Below are positions 22,701-36,900 of a stretch of 64,000 nt of DNA, piece by piece; positions within the stretch are counted from its first letter, which is position 1; every line of letters starts with the position of its first letter. Both the position numbers and the translations under genes were made by a program. The notes beneath the pieces are model-generated. The model worked only from the letters and a program-made list of their open reading frames with translations. It was not told the DNA's origin and did not search any database. This DNA comes from Omphiscola glabra (Eukaryota > Mollusca > Gastropoda > Lymnaeidae): the NCBI GenBank assembly GCA_964017045.1, contig OZ024801.1:29360049-29424048 (forward strand). The letters are read 5' to 3'.

Positions 22701-25700
22701 AAAATCAATATTTTTAGGCTACAAATGTTTATTTTTTTTCCAGAGCTGGATAGAATTAAATCACTTAATAAATTGGACCAAACCAGCAAAGATCTGCGAG
22801 ACAAAGGTCTGTAGTGTGTTATTATGAATATGTGTCATGTGTTATGAAGTGCTTTAAAAATTACTTGATGGGGTTTTTTTTTTTAGTTGCCTTGTTTCAG
22901 CCTCTTTAAAAACTTCAACATTCACAGGTTGTATGGCACTAGCTAAAGGGGAGCTGCCCAGACATGTGGAGGAATTGCATCAGAGACTTAAGGCAGCAGA
23001 AGAAAAGGCTATCGATTTGGAGATTCTCAAGTTAGGAGCTGACAAGGGACGGGACATGCTGCAGGCAGAGTGTAGTTCATTGCAATGGGAAATAAAAAAG
23101 CTGGAAGGGCATGTAAAAGAACTTGAAATGGAGAAAAGGGGACTGGTAGAACAGAAACAGCATTTGGAAAAAGAGAATATCAAAAATTTAAAAGAAAAGG
23201 ACAAAATGGTGAGAGAACAGGCATCACTGTCATCTAAGCTGGATCTTGTCTGCTCTGACCTCACCGATGCAAAGGAAAAGCTTCTCAAGTTGCAAACAGA
23301 AGTGGGGGTTTTAAAAGCTTCTAAAGAAAAGTTAGGGGTCGAATTTTTTAAAATAGAGGCTGACCGGTTAGAACTGTTAAAACAGATTGATGTACTCAAA
23401 GCTCAGCTTGGAACATCAATGGCATCTATTGTGCGGGAGAAAGATAAAAGTACACATTTGGAGAGTGCGGTGGGGAATTTGAAACAAGAGCTGGAGGTTA
23501 TGGTGCAGGAAAAGTTACAGATCACAAAAGATCTACAACAGGCTGAGCTGTCTCAACAAGTTTGCAAGAATGATCTTATCAAATTGCAAGATAAAATGAG
23601 TCACTTGGTGGAGAGCAATCAAACTATCCAGGAAAATATCAAACATCTGGAGAGCAATAAGAAAGAACTGATTGATCAACGTGATGGTTTGTTGGAGAAC
23701 ATTGGAAATCTTAATAAGAATTTGTCTGAGCTGGAGGAAAGAATTGCAATCGCTGATGAAGCAAAGAGGATTTGTGCCTCTGAAGCTGAACGGCTTAGCC
23801 AAGAACTTGAGATTTCAAAGGAATCAACTGCAGAATATAAGGATTTATGTGAGGAAAAGACAATGCAAATAGATAACCTGAATAGACAAATAAAAGAGTT
23901 TGAAGAGTGTATTGAAGAGCTGAAGATTAAAGTTGCTCATTTAGAAAGTGTAAATTTGCTGCAGGAAGAACAGTTGGTATCTGTGATGAAGGAGATTGTG
24001 GGAAAGAATGACACTTTGAGCACCATCGTCGAGAATCATGAGGCAGAGATGCATGTGAAAACAGAGAGAGTTGAGTTTTTAGAAAGTAAAATTAAAGATC
24101 TTGAGACAGCAATAGCTGAGAAAAGCAACCAGTTATTAGCGGCTGAGAGAGAACATGAAAGCAAAGTAAAGCAAATGCAAGAAAATATTCAACAAGCACA
24201 AGCAGAGTTTACAAAGAGTCAAAATCTTTGTTATATGGAAAAAGTGGCTGCTTTAGAATCGGACAAGGTTGCTTTTGAAAATAATCTCAAACAGAGTTTT
24301 GAGGAAAAAGTTGTGCAGCTGGAGACCGAGAAATTTAAATTTAAAATGGAGCAAGAGGATAAGTTGAAAGAGGCAATAGATTGCATAGAAAAAGAACAAG
24401 CTGAGATTGAGGCAAAGCAGCATTTAAGTTATGATGAGAGACTCAAAGGTGTAGAGGAAGAGAAACAGAGCTTTATTGATCAACAGGGGAAAATATTTGA
24501 AGCAAAATTGAAGCAGTTGGAAGCAGATAAAGCCAACAGAAAGAAAGAACTTGAACAGGAGTATTTTAAAAAAGTTCAGTCTTTAGATAGAGCGATGGCT
24601 GAATTGAACATCAAGCAGCAAGAAGTGTCAACAGAGAACATAAAATTTTTGGAGATTGAAAAGGAGAAAATCCACAATGCTCAGCAAGAGCTGCTAAAGA
24701 ATGAGCTGGCATTGCACAAGGCACAACAAACTCAATGGTATGAGGATAGAAAATCACTTTTTGAGGCGGAAAAACTACAACTTGTTGCTGAGCTGGAGAT
24801 TAAATGTCAGGAAACAGAAAATTTGATGCAGAGAGAGAATGAGGCTTTTTTACAAAATCAGAAGAGAGTTCACGATGAACTAGTGGCTAGACTAGCTGAG
24901 GAAAAGCAGCAGTTTGAGTCAGCTGTGGAGCAGAGTTATAAAAAACAACTCCAAGTATTAGAGGAAGAGAAGGCAGCATTACTGAAATCACTCCATGCAG
25001 AATTCTCTAAAAAAATTGCCGAATTGGAAGATTCAAAGGCTCGATTAGTTGCAGACTTTGAGAAACGGGTGGTCATCTTGGAGAAGGAGAAGCTCGGTTT
25101 GGTAGAGAAGAGAAAGAGCGACCGCGCCAAGGCTCTTGTGGAGCTCCAAAAACTTGATCAGGAGAATAGAGACAAGGCAGATAGACTGAAGGGGCTGGAG
25201 GACAAGTGTATATTGCTTTCACATGAAAATGAAAAGATGTTGGTTTGTGTGCAGTCCAAGGATAAAGATCTAGAGAGGTGGGTTTTAAATATTGCCTGCT
25301 GACGTTTATTTTATTTTTTGCTTTTATTCCATTAATTATTATTATTAATGACATATCATAAGATGCATTTTTATTTTTTTTATCAATGCATCGACAGATC
25401 CAGTTGTTTTTAGTCCAATCACCCAGCTGGAGTTGGTTTAAATATTGTCTTAAACAAAAGTGGCCATATCTTAATTGTTTCAATAAAATTTACTTTATTT
25501 TAGCCTAAAGAGGGAATTTGCTCGATATAAAGAACTGAAGGAGGAGGAACTGCTCGATTTGGTTGAGGCTGCTGAAAAAAATAAAGACTGTCTGCATAAT
25601 ATCATATCTGAAATGTCAGATAAAATTCAAAGTATGGAAGAAGAGATGACCCAGTTGTTAATGTCACAGTCTGAAAAGTGAGTTCGTTACAGCTACCATT

Positions 25701-27281
25701 CTAATAGTTTTTTTTTAAAAATAATAATAATGAAATTTAAACTGCATTTGAGTTAAATTTATAACCTGCAACAAGATGAACCTTAGGTAAACATTTTTCA
25801 TTTAACTACCTGGTACTTAAAAGCTATTTTTATATTGTTTATTTCATAAAATTTTGATCAACAGCTGGAAAGAAAAGTATGAGGACCTAGAAAAAAAGTT
25901 GGCGCCCTTTAAAGAAACATTAGACGCCTTTGAGTTGGAGAGGAAGCTCTTACAAGGTGAGTTTTTTTTGTGTGTTATATTTAAATAAAGTGACCATCGC
26001 TGATGCAAAGCTCATAATATGTAGTGTCAAATGTTTTCCTTAAAGCTAACAATATACAAAAAAATGGAACATCTGCCATTGGCTTTTTCTTGTCCAGATC
26101 GGGATAAATACACATGTGAGCAGATAGATAAGTTGACTAAGGAAGCCATAAAGAACATGGGTCATCAGAATCATCGGCAGAGAGTCAAATATGTGGACAA
26201 TCTGAAACAGGAAAATATTACTTTGCACAAGGTAAACTTTTTGGCCAATCAGATCTTTAATTTATTCTTCTTTTCCTTTTTTAACTCCCGGTGGAGCATA
26301 TTCGGATATAGTATGATAAAATATTAACTCTGTGGTCCGTGTAACAAATAACCTTTATTCACCATTCTAAATTTAAGTTGAAACATTCATGAAAAAAACT
26401 CACCACGTCCAGTCATACAACATTACAACACAGGAAAATCAGGTCACAAAGTTCAATCAAACAGAGTACAACAATAATTGCCAGTCACTCATACTATCAC
26501 AATTCCACTAACAATATCTTACCATGCCTTCCACTAATTGCAATCTTCTCTAACTTTTTTTGAAATCTCTTTCTGATCTAAAGTAGTACATCCTTTTCTG
26601 CCTCTTTATTCATTTAATGTTTGTAAATCATTGCCAGCCATCTTCTACTAAGATTATATTAATAACAGTTAAGTTTTCATGTTAAGAGATTTCCTATCCA
26701 GGTGCATAGGAAATTTAGCTATTTCTTTTTCTTTCAAATTATATTAATTAAACCAGAAACTTCGAGATACTCAGGAAGAACTGCACAGACAAAATGCTCT
26801 GGTAAAAAAGTACAAGGAAAATCTTGAGAAACTGGAGGGCTCAAAGGATCACAGTTTCAAGACTCCACTGAAACCAAGGATACCGCTTAAGGAAGGTATG
26901 CCACTGGTTTTTTTTTATAACATACCTTTCCCCTATACTTTATCTGTAAGGATGTCAGCAGCTGCTTTGTTAATAAACATTTTTTTTTTTATATCATAAC
27001 TCTTATTTGCACAATGTGAAAGAGAAAAAAAACTTTATTACTAACTTATGATAGATAATTAAATAGCTATTATACTTTAATAGAATATTAATTATGTCAA
27101 TATACAATATCAAGGAACTCTTGCATTGGTTGACTGGGTTGACCTTCCTATATAGTTTGATATTTCTGAATGCTGGATTGGATTTTTTTTTTAAATAATA
27201 AGTTCCAAGTTTGCCATTTTCTAACTTACATTTACACATATTACATTTTTTAAAATTCGTGTACTTTTAGGGAACCGATGA
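19738..27281 (+). CDS. HMMR: HMMR/RHAMM spindle coiled-coil protein
   Basis: Nine coding exons: 19738-19783, 22561-22620, 22744-22806, 22928-25277, 25504-25677, 25865-25956, 26098-26231, 26757-26895 and 27271-27281. The total is 1022 residues with consistent phases. The start MSFPRARIRRFN matches the vertebrate RHAMM N-terminus, followed by a PGVGSYN block like the vertebrate PSPGAYD. Exon 4 (2350 bp) encodes a long coiled coil rich in Glu, Lys and Gln, with loosely periodic units of the type E-x-K-x-x-x-L-E-x-x-K. The C-terminal part (WKEKYEDL, DAFELERK, GHQNHRQRVKYV, FKTPLKPR, PLKEG) matches the vertebrate centrosome/spindle-targeting region. In other animals HMMR binds microtubules and supports spindle assembly with TPX2 and dynein. 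The vertebrate protein is about 720 residues, so the coiled coil here is longer. Confidence 0.93.
20163..20406. mobile_element. Fold-back MITE in HMMR intron 1
   Basis: A near-perfect long palindrome. The outer ends are CCGGAAATTTGATCGA and GATCAAATTTCCGG; the inner arms TCAAATTTCTTTTTGAACGC and its complement flank a loop of about 26 bases. Transcribed, it would form a long hairpin. Flanking TA or TAA may be the target site. Confidence 0.75.
20521..21350. mobile_element. TAGGGTGACCA inverted-repeat element in HMMR intron 1
   Basis: The ends TAGGGTGACCA and TGGTCACCCTA bound about 830 bp. Subterminal GTCCC/GGGA-rich motifs occur at both ends. A copy of the dispersed repeat (20802-20997) lies inside, so it inserted later. 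No coding capacity was seen. Superfamily uncertain. Confidence 0.65.
20802..20997 (+). repeat. Dispersed MITE-like repeat, copy 2
   Basis: Same family as 1654-1885 but opposite orientation. CGAATAGCATT and its complement AATGCTATTCG flank a short GGTACC-containing block. The middle is deleted relative to copy 3, and the end is GGTACCCGGGTACC followed by GGTGCAGCC. Confidence 0.7.
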
Positions 27282-30200
27282 ACACAGGCATTTAAAATGT
27301 GGCATCTGTTAGAGAGCGGAACAACTTTTAAGCAGCACTAACAGCAAGACTTTATTATGATTGGAAAATGGTGTAAAAATAGTCCTTAAATAGGGGGGGG
27401 GGGGGTGTTTCTATCCATTACATTAGCAAAAAAAAATTCTTTTGTTTATTCCCACCAGACCCATGTAAACCCCCCACCCCCAACTCTCATAGTGTATGTT
27501 AGATGGACCCATGTAAAATAAAATATTTTATTTTCACTCGATTTTCCAGGTCCTCTATAAATGTCATAAGATTCCGCATTTATCTCAAGTGGCCTAACAT
27601 GTGACATTATGATTGATGTCTTGCGGTTGTTTGCTCAATATGAATGATATTAATTGAGGATGTTATGTTTGCTTTTAAAAAAAAGTATTTGACCTGTATC
27701 TTTACCATGAAATGAAAATTAAATATGTATGTTCAAATTAGCTGGATTATGTTATTTCATCTCAATGAATGGATTTGTCATGTGTTGAATATCAGCTTTT
27801 TAATGTGTGCCTCATATCTTACCTTTAAAATTTTTACAATTTCAGCATTAACAAACTAGTTATTACAATTTTCTGTATTGTTACAGTTGGAAGCTTATAC
27901 AATTTAAGTATTATGCATTTGTAAAATAACAGCTACTTTAGGTCAGCTTGATTAGGGCAAACTCTTTCCGGAAAAGTTAATTAAGCTAGGTCAGGAAGGA
28001 TTAGAAATTCATCAGTTCCCCAATATACCAGAATTTAAGTATTTGCATCCATTACTGTTATAATATCAATAACACTTAAAATAAATATTTTTATTGTGGA
28101 ATTTTTTTTACCACAAAAGTTTGCAATATACTCATAAAATATTTTATGCAAATGTTGTTTTTAAAATTTTCTTATTCTTAATAATTATCAATGTGCAAAA
28201 AATGAATATTTACAATGTATAAATTGTTAATTTCCATTTATTTGGATCAATAAAAGTATCTTATCTTAAACTTAACGTATATTTTTAACCAAAGTCTTGG
28301 TGCCTCATAAAAAAAGTACATTTGGATATTTTAGCCCTGCTTTGAACAAGAATGCCTCTTTTTTTTCTATCACTCCCTGCCTTTCTCCCACCACAAGAAC
28401 CTCAAGATACAGTGTAATCTTAACATTTCCCTTAAATTTTATGTTGTAATGTAACCTAAATTTGTGAGTGTATTCTGCAGGAATATCACTAATGAACAGT
28501 TCGTAGACACATTTCATGTTAATGGGAGGTTGTGCCACAGTAGTGTAAAATTAATATGTATTCATCGAGATCCAGTAGCCATTTGGGCATGTGCCCTTCT
28601 GCTAAATATAATTGTAATAAGACTTGACACTACATCATACTTCTTTTAAAGTGGCATTTCAAACAAATTAAATTTAGTAATCTCCAATAAAAAAAGGTTG
28701 ATATCAATATAAAAAAAAAATAATCTTGGAAATATATTGTCAGTAATAAATGTGTCTAATAAAATGCAGAGACTAAGTTAAAATTTAATTAAAAAATAAT
28801 ACACAATTCTTTTGGACTTGCAATACTTGCATGCAATTCTGAAAATCATTACGGTACTTACAAGAGTTACTTAAAAACTCTTGTAACAAACTTCTGATTC
28901 AAATATTAAAATGATATATATTTTATATCACTTAGAAACATCAAAAGCAGTCTGCCATTATTATTAAATTTATTGTTGCCCTGGGCAAAGATTTGGAGGT
29001 CAACTTGTCACTTTATCATGACATATTTTTAAACATTTTTTTTTCAAAAAATTAGTGACTGGGTTAAAAATTAATAAATATCCTCAGCTATACAGATTCT
29101 GTAACAGAATTAGATAGTGAGCAAAATTTACAGAGCCTTAGTATAAATTACCCAATTTTCCGAATAAAGATAATTGTATTTACATGTACATGTATTAATT
29201 ATTTACTTCAGGTTTATACTGGGGATTAATACTTGGAAGTCATTGCTCAGAAGCTTTCAGCAATGATTTTAATGAACACATTTCTTTTAATCCTGTCACT
29301 GACAGTCAGGGGAGTATTATGCCCATCATTTTGTCAGGGGAGTATTATGCCCATCATTTTGGTCTTTGTTATTCGGGGTAAATTTGCTATCAAGTCTGCT
29401 CTCATTCAGAATAAGTTGACTCTTCAATTGAAACATATGAAATAAAAAAAGAATACACAATAACAAAGTTTTTTCTTCTCATACACAAAATTTAATCAAA
29501 AACTGCAAAATGTTTGCACAATTATAGTCATGTCACAACTTTAAGTAGAAACAAAATGCATGTATGCAAGGCACAAATTATGAATACTTAATTTTTTTAA
29601 CAAATATTACTTACATTTGTGCTTTCAACATGAAGTTAAAATTTTCTGTACAATAAAATTCAATCTAACTATTTAGCAACCTGAACCATGCCTACAAAAA
29701 TCTAATTCTTTCACTACATAATTTATAAAGTCTCCCTACTTGTCTCTTGAAAGTGCTTCGCAAGAGTCCAGTAGAAACAAACATGGTGCATTATTTTAAA
29801 AACAACATATTTATTTGCTGGAATGATGGCAATCATAACATAAAATTATACAAACTTTAATTCAAATAATAGAGATACCTACTGAAGTGGTGCGTGCAAC
29901 AAATATTGATTAAAAGAATTTTTGACAGTAATTTGTTTATATTTCATTGAGATGGCTGTGACGCTCAATTGCACTAAATGCTTATTTCATTATTATTTCA
30001 ATTACAAGGTGCTATATATATGGATATTTACATCTTTTACATATATATTATATAAGAATGCAAGCATTCCTCTCTTTTACATATATAAGAATGCAAGTGC
30101 TCATCTCTTTTACAGATATAATCTAGAATGCAAGTGCTCATTTACTAATATATATAATGAAATCCTCCAATACCCAGTATTGAGAATTCACCTAAAAACA

Positions 30201-30961
30201 AGTTTGAAGCATTTTTTAAACCAATCTATTGCTCTAAATGTAATCAAAATAAATGACATGTAGCTGCATAGGTAATCTAAAAACATTCTTTTTATGACGA
30301 CATAAAAAAAGTAAGATTTTTAAAAAGTACAGATGTAGAAGAAAAATGTTATACCACACTACTTAATACTTTTATACAAATTAATTACAAATTCATATCA
30401 TACAGCTGGGAACTGTATTTATTATTAAAATTGAAAAACCATCCATTTCATGACCAACAATAAAAAAAAAAAGCGAATGTATTTACAACTGTAATAGAAT
30501 TAGTCAAATCAGCAGCATTTGTAAACAAATAATGATGTCGAGCATTGCATTCTTCAGTTTCAATTTTAAAGTGAATAGAGAATAAATCATGTGCAAGTCT
30601 GTTGTTAATAAAGGAGAATTTCACTTTAATGAACAACAGACCGGTGTAGGCAAATTTATGAGAAGTTCACAACTTCAAGTTACATGTCAAGTTCAGAATT
30701 CTAGATAATCATATTTATTCCAGTTAAAACGCTGATCACTTATGAATGCAAATGTTTAGGACGTTTTACCATTTGGCAAAATACTGACAGGATATTTTCT
30801 ATAAAATGGTAAAACTCTTGGTTACAAGAAACATCTTGAAAAGGAAAACCTAGATGAAGATCAAACAAAATAACAAACATGTCATTTTCTTTTTTCAGGT
30901 TTTCCTCTACCCTGTCTTTCTTATTTCCTATGGATAAACATGATTACATCTCCCCCCCTTA
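27282..30961. other. Convergent gap between HMMR and KIF4
   Basis: AT-rich tail-to-tail spacer containing both 3' UTRs. AATAAA occurs at 27517 and 28249 for HMMR; on the minus strand the complement TTTATT lies at 30714 for KIF4. It has a 28-bp duplication (about 29302-29360), a unit of about 37 bp repeated three times (about 30027-30140) and a G-tract near 27395. No coding evidence. Confidence 0.55.
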
Positions 30962-33900
30962 TTAATTACTGAAACTGGGTTGCGATGGTAAAAGTGTCCT
31001 CTTCCGTTTCTTCTTATTTAGACTTGAATTTTCTTCTGCCTCATCAGTGTCTCCTCCTGAGGGACGCTTGAGAAAAGATGACGCTTCAACCTTGGGTGCA
31101 ACATCCTCAACAACAAATGTATTGTTTAAGGAGGAGGGGCTTTGTTCCTGTCAAAATATACAAGACAAGCAACTCACTAAGAGGTCTTGTTTGAATACAT
31201 ACATTCATTTCTTCACTCCTTTGCATTACAGCTTCCAACCTAAACCTCCAATTCATAATGGCTGATAAGTGTGCCCTTGTCATCCTGTATCTGCAGGTTT
31301 ACTGCCCACAAATGCAGTTTTAAATTAAACGGTTAATTGTAAATAAAATTGTTTGTAGTCTGTGAATAACAATATTAGACAGAATTCCATGAGAATTTTG
31401 TTGAAAAATTTTACCTTTGATATATGTGTTTATTCTATTTAAACCAAGACATTTTTTAATAATTACAAATGTATCTAATAATGCGGGGGTTCTTAGCCCT
31501 TAGCAGCACCACACCCCCTTCTTGATTCAAATCATTAATACCCACCCCTCCATTTAGATAAAAAGTATTGAAATAAAATTATTCAGCTGTGGTAGATTTC
31601 CTTCTTTAATTAACTTGCTAGAAGCAAGCAACAAATGCACAAGTACAATCAATATTGTGCTAACAATATTCACAACATAAAACATCTGTTGCTGTTAATA
31701 TAATTTGCAAATAAACCTGATGTTAAAAAAAAGGACAGGGGCAGTTAGCAAAAGAGACTATCTGGGTCTTCACGCACCTCTAGCACTGCCTCCCGACACC
31801 CTTGGTTAAGACCCCTTGTAATAATACATCTCTTTATCATGCAATGCATCACAATATATCACTATACCTTAAGAACAGGATTCAAAAAGGGGGACGTTGA
31901 GGAATGTAAATCTGGCATGAAATGGAAATTCTTGGTTCCTCCATACATCATTCTGGTGATTTGCTGATGAGTCAAAGACAATATGCATCAGTCATTTGAC
32001 ATAGGATTTTATAAACATGTAGTAACTTGAAAATCCAGTTCATTTGTGCATAACATTTTTAGGTATACCATCAAGGAGCGAAATTTTTCACTTGGAAACA
32101 TGCTAAGATGTTTTCAAAATTATTTTTTGTCTTCCATTTTAGCAATATATAGGTATACATCTATCAGTATTCATATGTAATATTTATCTATATAAGCACC
32201 CATTGTTAAAAGATTGTCTTAATTATCACCAAGTCCCATCTTGCATCACCCAGAGGGTCAAGTACAACAATTGGGAGGACAACGTCCTACACTCATGCAA
32301 GGTAATACAGGTCAGGTTAACTTTGGTGCTTCTTGTTGACTTTGGTGCTTCTTGTTAACTTTGGTGCTTCTTGTTAACTTTGGTGCTTCTTGTTAACTTT
32401 GGTGCTTCTTGTTGATTTTAAACATATGAAAGCTCTCTTCTTATTTTATACAACATATTTAAATAATCATGCTTCACTGCATTTTAAAAATAAATAAATA
32501 CTCGCTGATATTACTTGCGGTATACTGATGATTCGAATTTATTAATTGTTAATGGCAATAATTGTTCTAATCCAGAGCTGAACGGAAATTTGTTTTGGTC
32601 AAAATTACAGGTGATGTAAAATTAATTTTCAAACAAATTAAAATTGTGTATATCCTAACATAAAATAAAGAAATGTAGGTCACTAGATCATAATTTTACA
32701 AATCTTACCTGCTGCATTTCTTGACACTCTTTTTCTTTATCCTTCAGTTGCCCCTCAACCGCTTCCAGCCTTTCCAGTTGAGCCTCCTTTGAAAACAATG
32801 CACTTATATATAATGAGCTTATTTTTTAATCAGTATTTTAGTTATGAACTCCGTCGCTAATACTACATCAATCATTTCTTTTCAAATGTTTTAAATTAAA
32901 AAAGTGTCTTCTTCAACTATCACCGACTGAAATGAAATTTCTAATAAGATTGCTAATCAGATTTTTAACCATGACATGTTGTGTTGCTCTTGTATATGTT
33001 TTAATTAAAACTATGAGCTACGCCACATCTTTCACATAAAAAAATATATACACGTTTTTCCAATGTAGCCATGTTATTATTATAATTGAAATCTCACCAT
33101 TATCTTCATTTTTTCTTTGGTTTTGGCGTTCATTAATTTTCCAGTTGCTGGCTTTTGGACTTGATCAGCATTAAGAAGGAAAAGAGTCTGTACAAAACAA
33201 AATAATAAAAATCCACCGTTATCATCATGTTCGGTATCTCAAAATTCTCTATCTTTTGGTTAATTTGCTGGACAATGTTGAAACTTCATTGGGATTTTAA
33301 ACATTTCTTCAGAACACATAGAGTAAGCAATAGCTAAGAGTCAAAGAAAGAAAACAGATAAATTAATCATCACCTTCTCTTCACACTCAGTTTTTAATTT
33401 GTTTATTTCACGTTCATATTTGCTCTGCAGCCTGCTGATTTGCGCCTTCAGATCCTTAACGAGGTCTGCATCCTCACTTTCTTTGTCCTGCACATTTCGT
33501 AAATCTCCGCTGGCTTTGACGCTAGCGACTCTTGCAAGAACGGCCTGAATTTCAAGACAATAAAAAAAAGTGTTACAAGTTTTCAGCCAATTATATAGTC
33601 ACATGGAATAGAGTGAAATAAGGACAGTAAGAAGAGAAACTTGCATGTTTACCTGTCAGGATTTACATGCCAGGTTCATCATCGGCTACATCAGCCGTTT
33701 CAAGCCTTTGCACCAAACAACACTTTAGAACTAAGTATTAATGTTACACAACAAAAGTTTTTGTTTTTAAATTATCGTCACCTTAGATTTCTGTTCATTT
33801 TTTTTTTAAAAATCGTATGATATACTTGTGAAGCTTGACAACACCCCAGTGAGTCAAGACATATTGATAGAAAACCACTTTTGATTGACAATAGTTCTAA

Positions 33901-36900
33901 TGTCATTAAGAGCATTTGAAAGGTTAGTTTGTGTTTGAAAAACAGTGCCACAATTGTTGATTGAAATATGTACATGTGGTTAGAGAGTTCTTAGGTTTGC
34001 ATATGGAGGTTAAATAATAAGTGCTGAATTCCCAGTCTTACTTAAAGGTTCTAAATGGTTGCAGCTTAAAAACGTTTGTAGTTACTAATAATTACATTTT
34101 AAATAAAATAAATGGATCCAATATATTAAAATATATATCTGTTAAAAAAAGATCTCTCTTTATATATATCTAATATAACCACTCACCTGATCTAACAGAA
34201 ATTTCAGAGCACATTTCGCTTCATTCATGGTGTGAAGACTCTGCCATGTGGACTTGCCTTTGGCATCTGATGAAATGATAGTTTAATGACAGGGATTAAC
34301 AGCTCATGGCAGAAACATTCAATTGGTCGGCTTAGAACTTATTTAACAAAAACGTTACCAAAAATACAGTTTCAAATCAATTGAAATTACTTAATATAAC
34401 TGACCCACTGCTGACAAAACATCTTGTCTATGAATGACCCCAAAATTGGAGCTAAGCAATTATAAAATGTCTCACTAAGTTTTCATTTAGTTGGGCAGTC
34501 CAATCAGATGTTCTTGCTAAAATCATAAATTATTAAAATAATTCAACACTAAAAGAGATTAACTAACCAACACCACCACCCCACACTCCTCGCTTAATTA
34601 AGCCCCATAGCTTTCAAAACAGACTTTGTCAACCATTATACGTTTTAAAAATCTTACCTTGATCAGCATCCACAATTTTCTGCTGGAGCTCTTGAATTTG
34701 TGCATTTCTAGAAGAACCATAAGTTACATAATCAAAATGAAATGCATCGAAAATTCCTGATCTAGGATTTATTTTGATTTTTATTGCTCTACATTATAGC
34801 TACTTGTTTTATATGGCCATAATTGTGTAAGCACCAATGACAGGATCACATAATAGACTATAAATGGTACAGAAAAGTATTAGCATTAAAGCTCACATTA
34901 ACTCAATGTCCAATTCAATAGAAGTCATCTGTTTTTTTATTTCCCGTTCTTCAAAGCTAATCTCACCCTGGTCACCATTCTCTCCAAGCCACGAGAATTT
35001 CTGAAAACAAAACAATCAAATAAGTGATATCTGCAATAAACAAAATCCAAAGCCCTGGAAAGAGCATGTACTTCATAAGAATATAGGCCAACTAAGAACT
35101 GGTTCTTTAAGATACACTTTAAGAGCGTTGCACATTAAGAGGGGGAGGGGAGGTGTTTCATAGTAAAAGAACGAAACATTTTTTGTTCTTCTGGTGAATA
35201 TCATGTTAACCCCAGATTTTTTTTCTCTCTTTCAGCCAACATAGTTTGTTATGAGTGTCTCATGTGCTGTAAAGTTTTAAAAAAATCCCAATGAACAGCA
35301 AACTCTACATACAATATTTTTTCCTTCTAAATTTGTGTACCGGTACTTTAAGTTAGCCTGTGAAGCTTTCCTTTTCTTCTTTTTTTTTAAAAACTTTATA
35401 GCAGAAGCAAATTATTTGAACTAAGAGAACATTCATAATTTAAATTAATATTTTTAGTATGCCTCATTGATTGCTAATAACAGATTATGAACTAGAAAGG
35501 AAAAAACAAAAACATTTTTTTTTATAAAATCGAACTAAGATTTTTTAGTTCTTTTATCATGAGATGTCATTGGTTCATCAGCCTCTATGCGTGTCAACAG
35601 ATTTCATCTATCATATAAACACTTTTCTTGTATTAATCTTTTTTTTTACTACAGTAAAAATTGTTAAATCAAAGTTGTGTTTAAATGCAGGAAACATAGT
35701 GACAAGCAATTTCCACAATTGTTAAAAAAAAGTGACATAATAGGTAACAAAATGTTTGGTAATACATTTTGAAAAATTGACATCTGTCATGCATAAACAT
35801 TAAAATATGACATCTTCCTCATCATTTTGATCCAGTAGTTATTGAGCAGGATAAGCTGTGTTAAGGATATAGCTGAACAAGGTATGTGGAGGCTTGAATT
35901 AAGAAGCAGGACAATGAGACAAGAATGTTTCGTTCCCTAGATTCAAGCACCTGGTTGTGGCTATAGCTGCAGGTTGCTTGTAGTAATAGGTTATACTCCG
36001 TTGTATTTATTCACACTGCCATTTAAAAAGAAAATAATTTAGAGCATAACAATCAGAGTCTGATTTTTTTTAAAAAAAGTATAACATCTTTCAAAATTAC
36101 CTTCGAAATAGGGCCGTCTTCCAACTGATCTCCAAGCTGTTGTAGTCGTTCTGTTAAGACTTTTCTCTCTTCCATAAGCTGAGTAAGATGGTATTGTGCC
36201 TCTTTTATGGTAGCCTTGAGATCTAATTCATGACTCAGCCACTTCTGAAATTATTTCATTTCAAAATTTAATTTTTAAAATAATCTTTACTTATTGATAA
36301 AAGAAAAAAAATACACCTCTGTGGTTTAAAACATTATGGTTAGATAATATATAAGATTAACTAGGAATTAAGGAAACAAAACATTTGTTAAATAAAAATT
36401 GAAAGAGGCAGAGATGCCAACATTTTTTTTACATGGGATTCTCTTCAAACTATAACCCTTACTCTAACTCTGTTTCCAATGCTGGTTGAATCATATTTTT
36501 CTAGTTTCACAGTTCTTTCAGACTCCACTTCTTTTTGCTTAGCCAAGGCATCTTTAAGGCGCTTGTTGGCAGCCACAGCCTTTAAAAACATTTAAAATTA
36601 TGTCAGTGTTGTTTTTATCCAGTGTGCTATATCATTATGAAAACTAAAAATATTGTAGATATATAAAAGTAGACTTGAATTTCTTTACAGTCTAACATAA
36701 AAGAACTTGAAATTTTCCATTTTACTCTAATAAAACAAGTAATCACTAAAAAAAAACTGTCAAATAATTGTTTTATATAATTTATCTGGTGATTCGCTTT
36801 TATTTTAGGCATACTACTTTTTTCTCATTGTAATCTCAGTGGTTAAATAGTGCTATTTTGCCATGGCAATATTTGAGGGCTACACTACTTTAGATGATGA

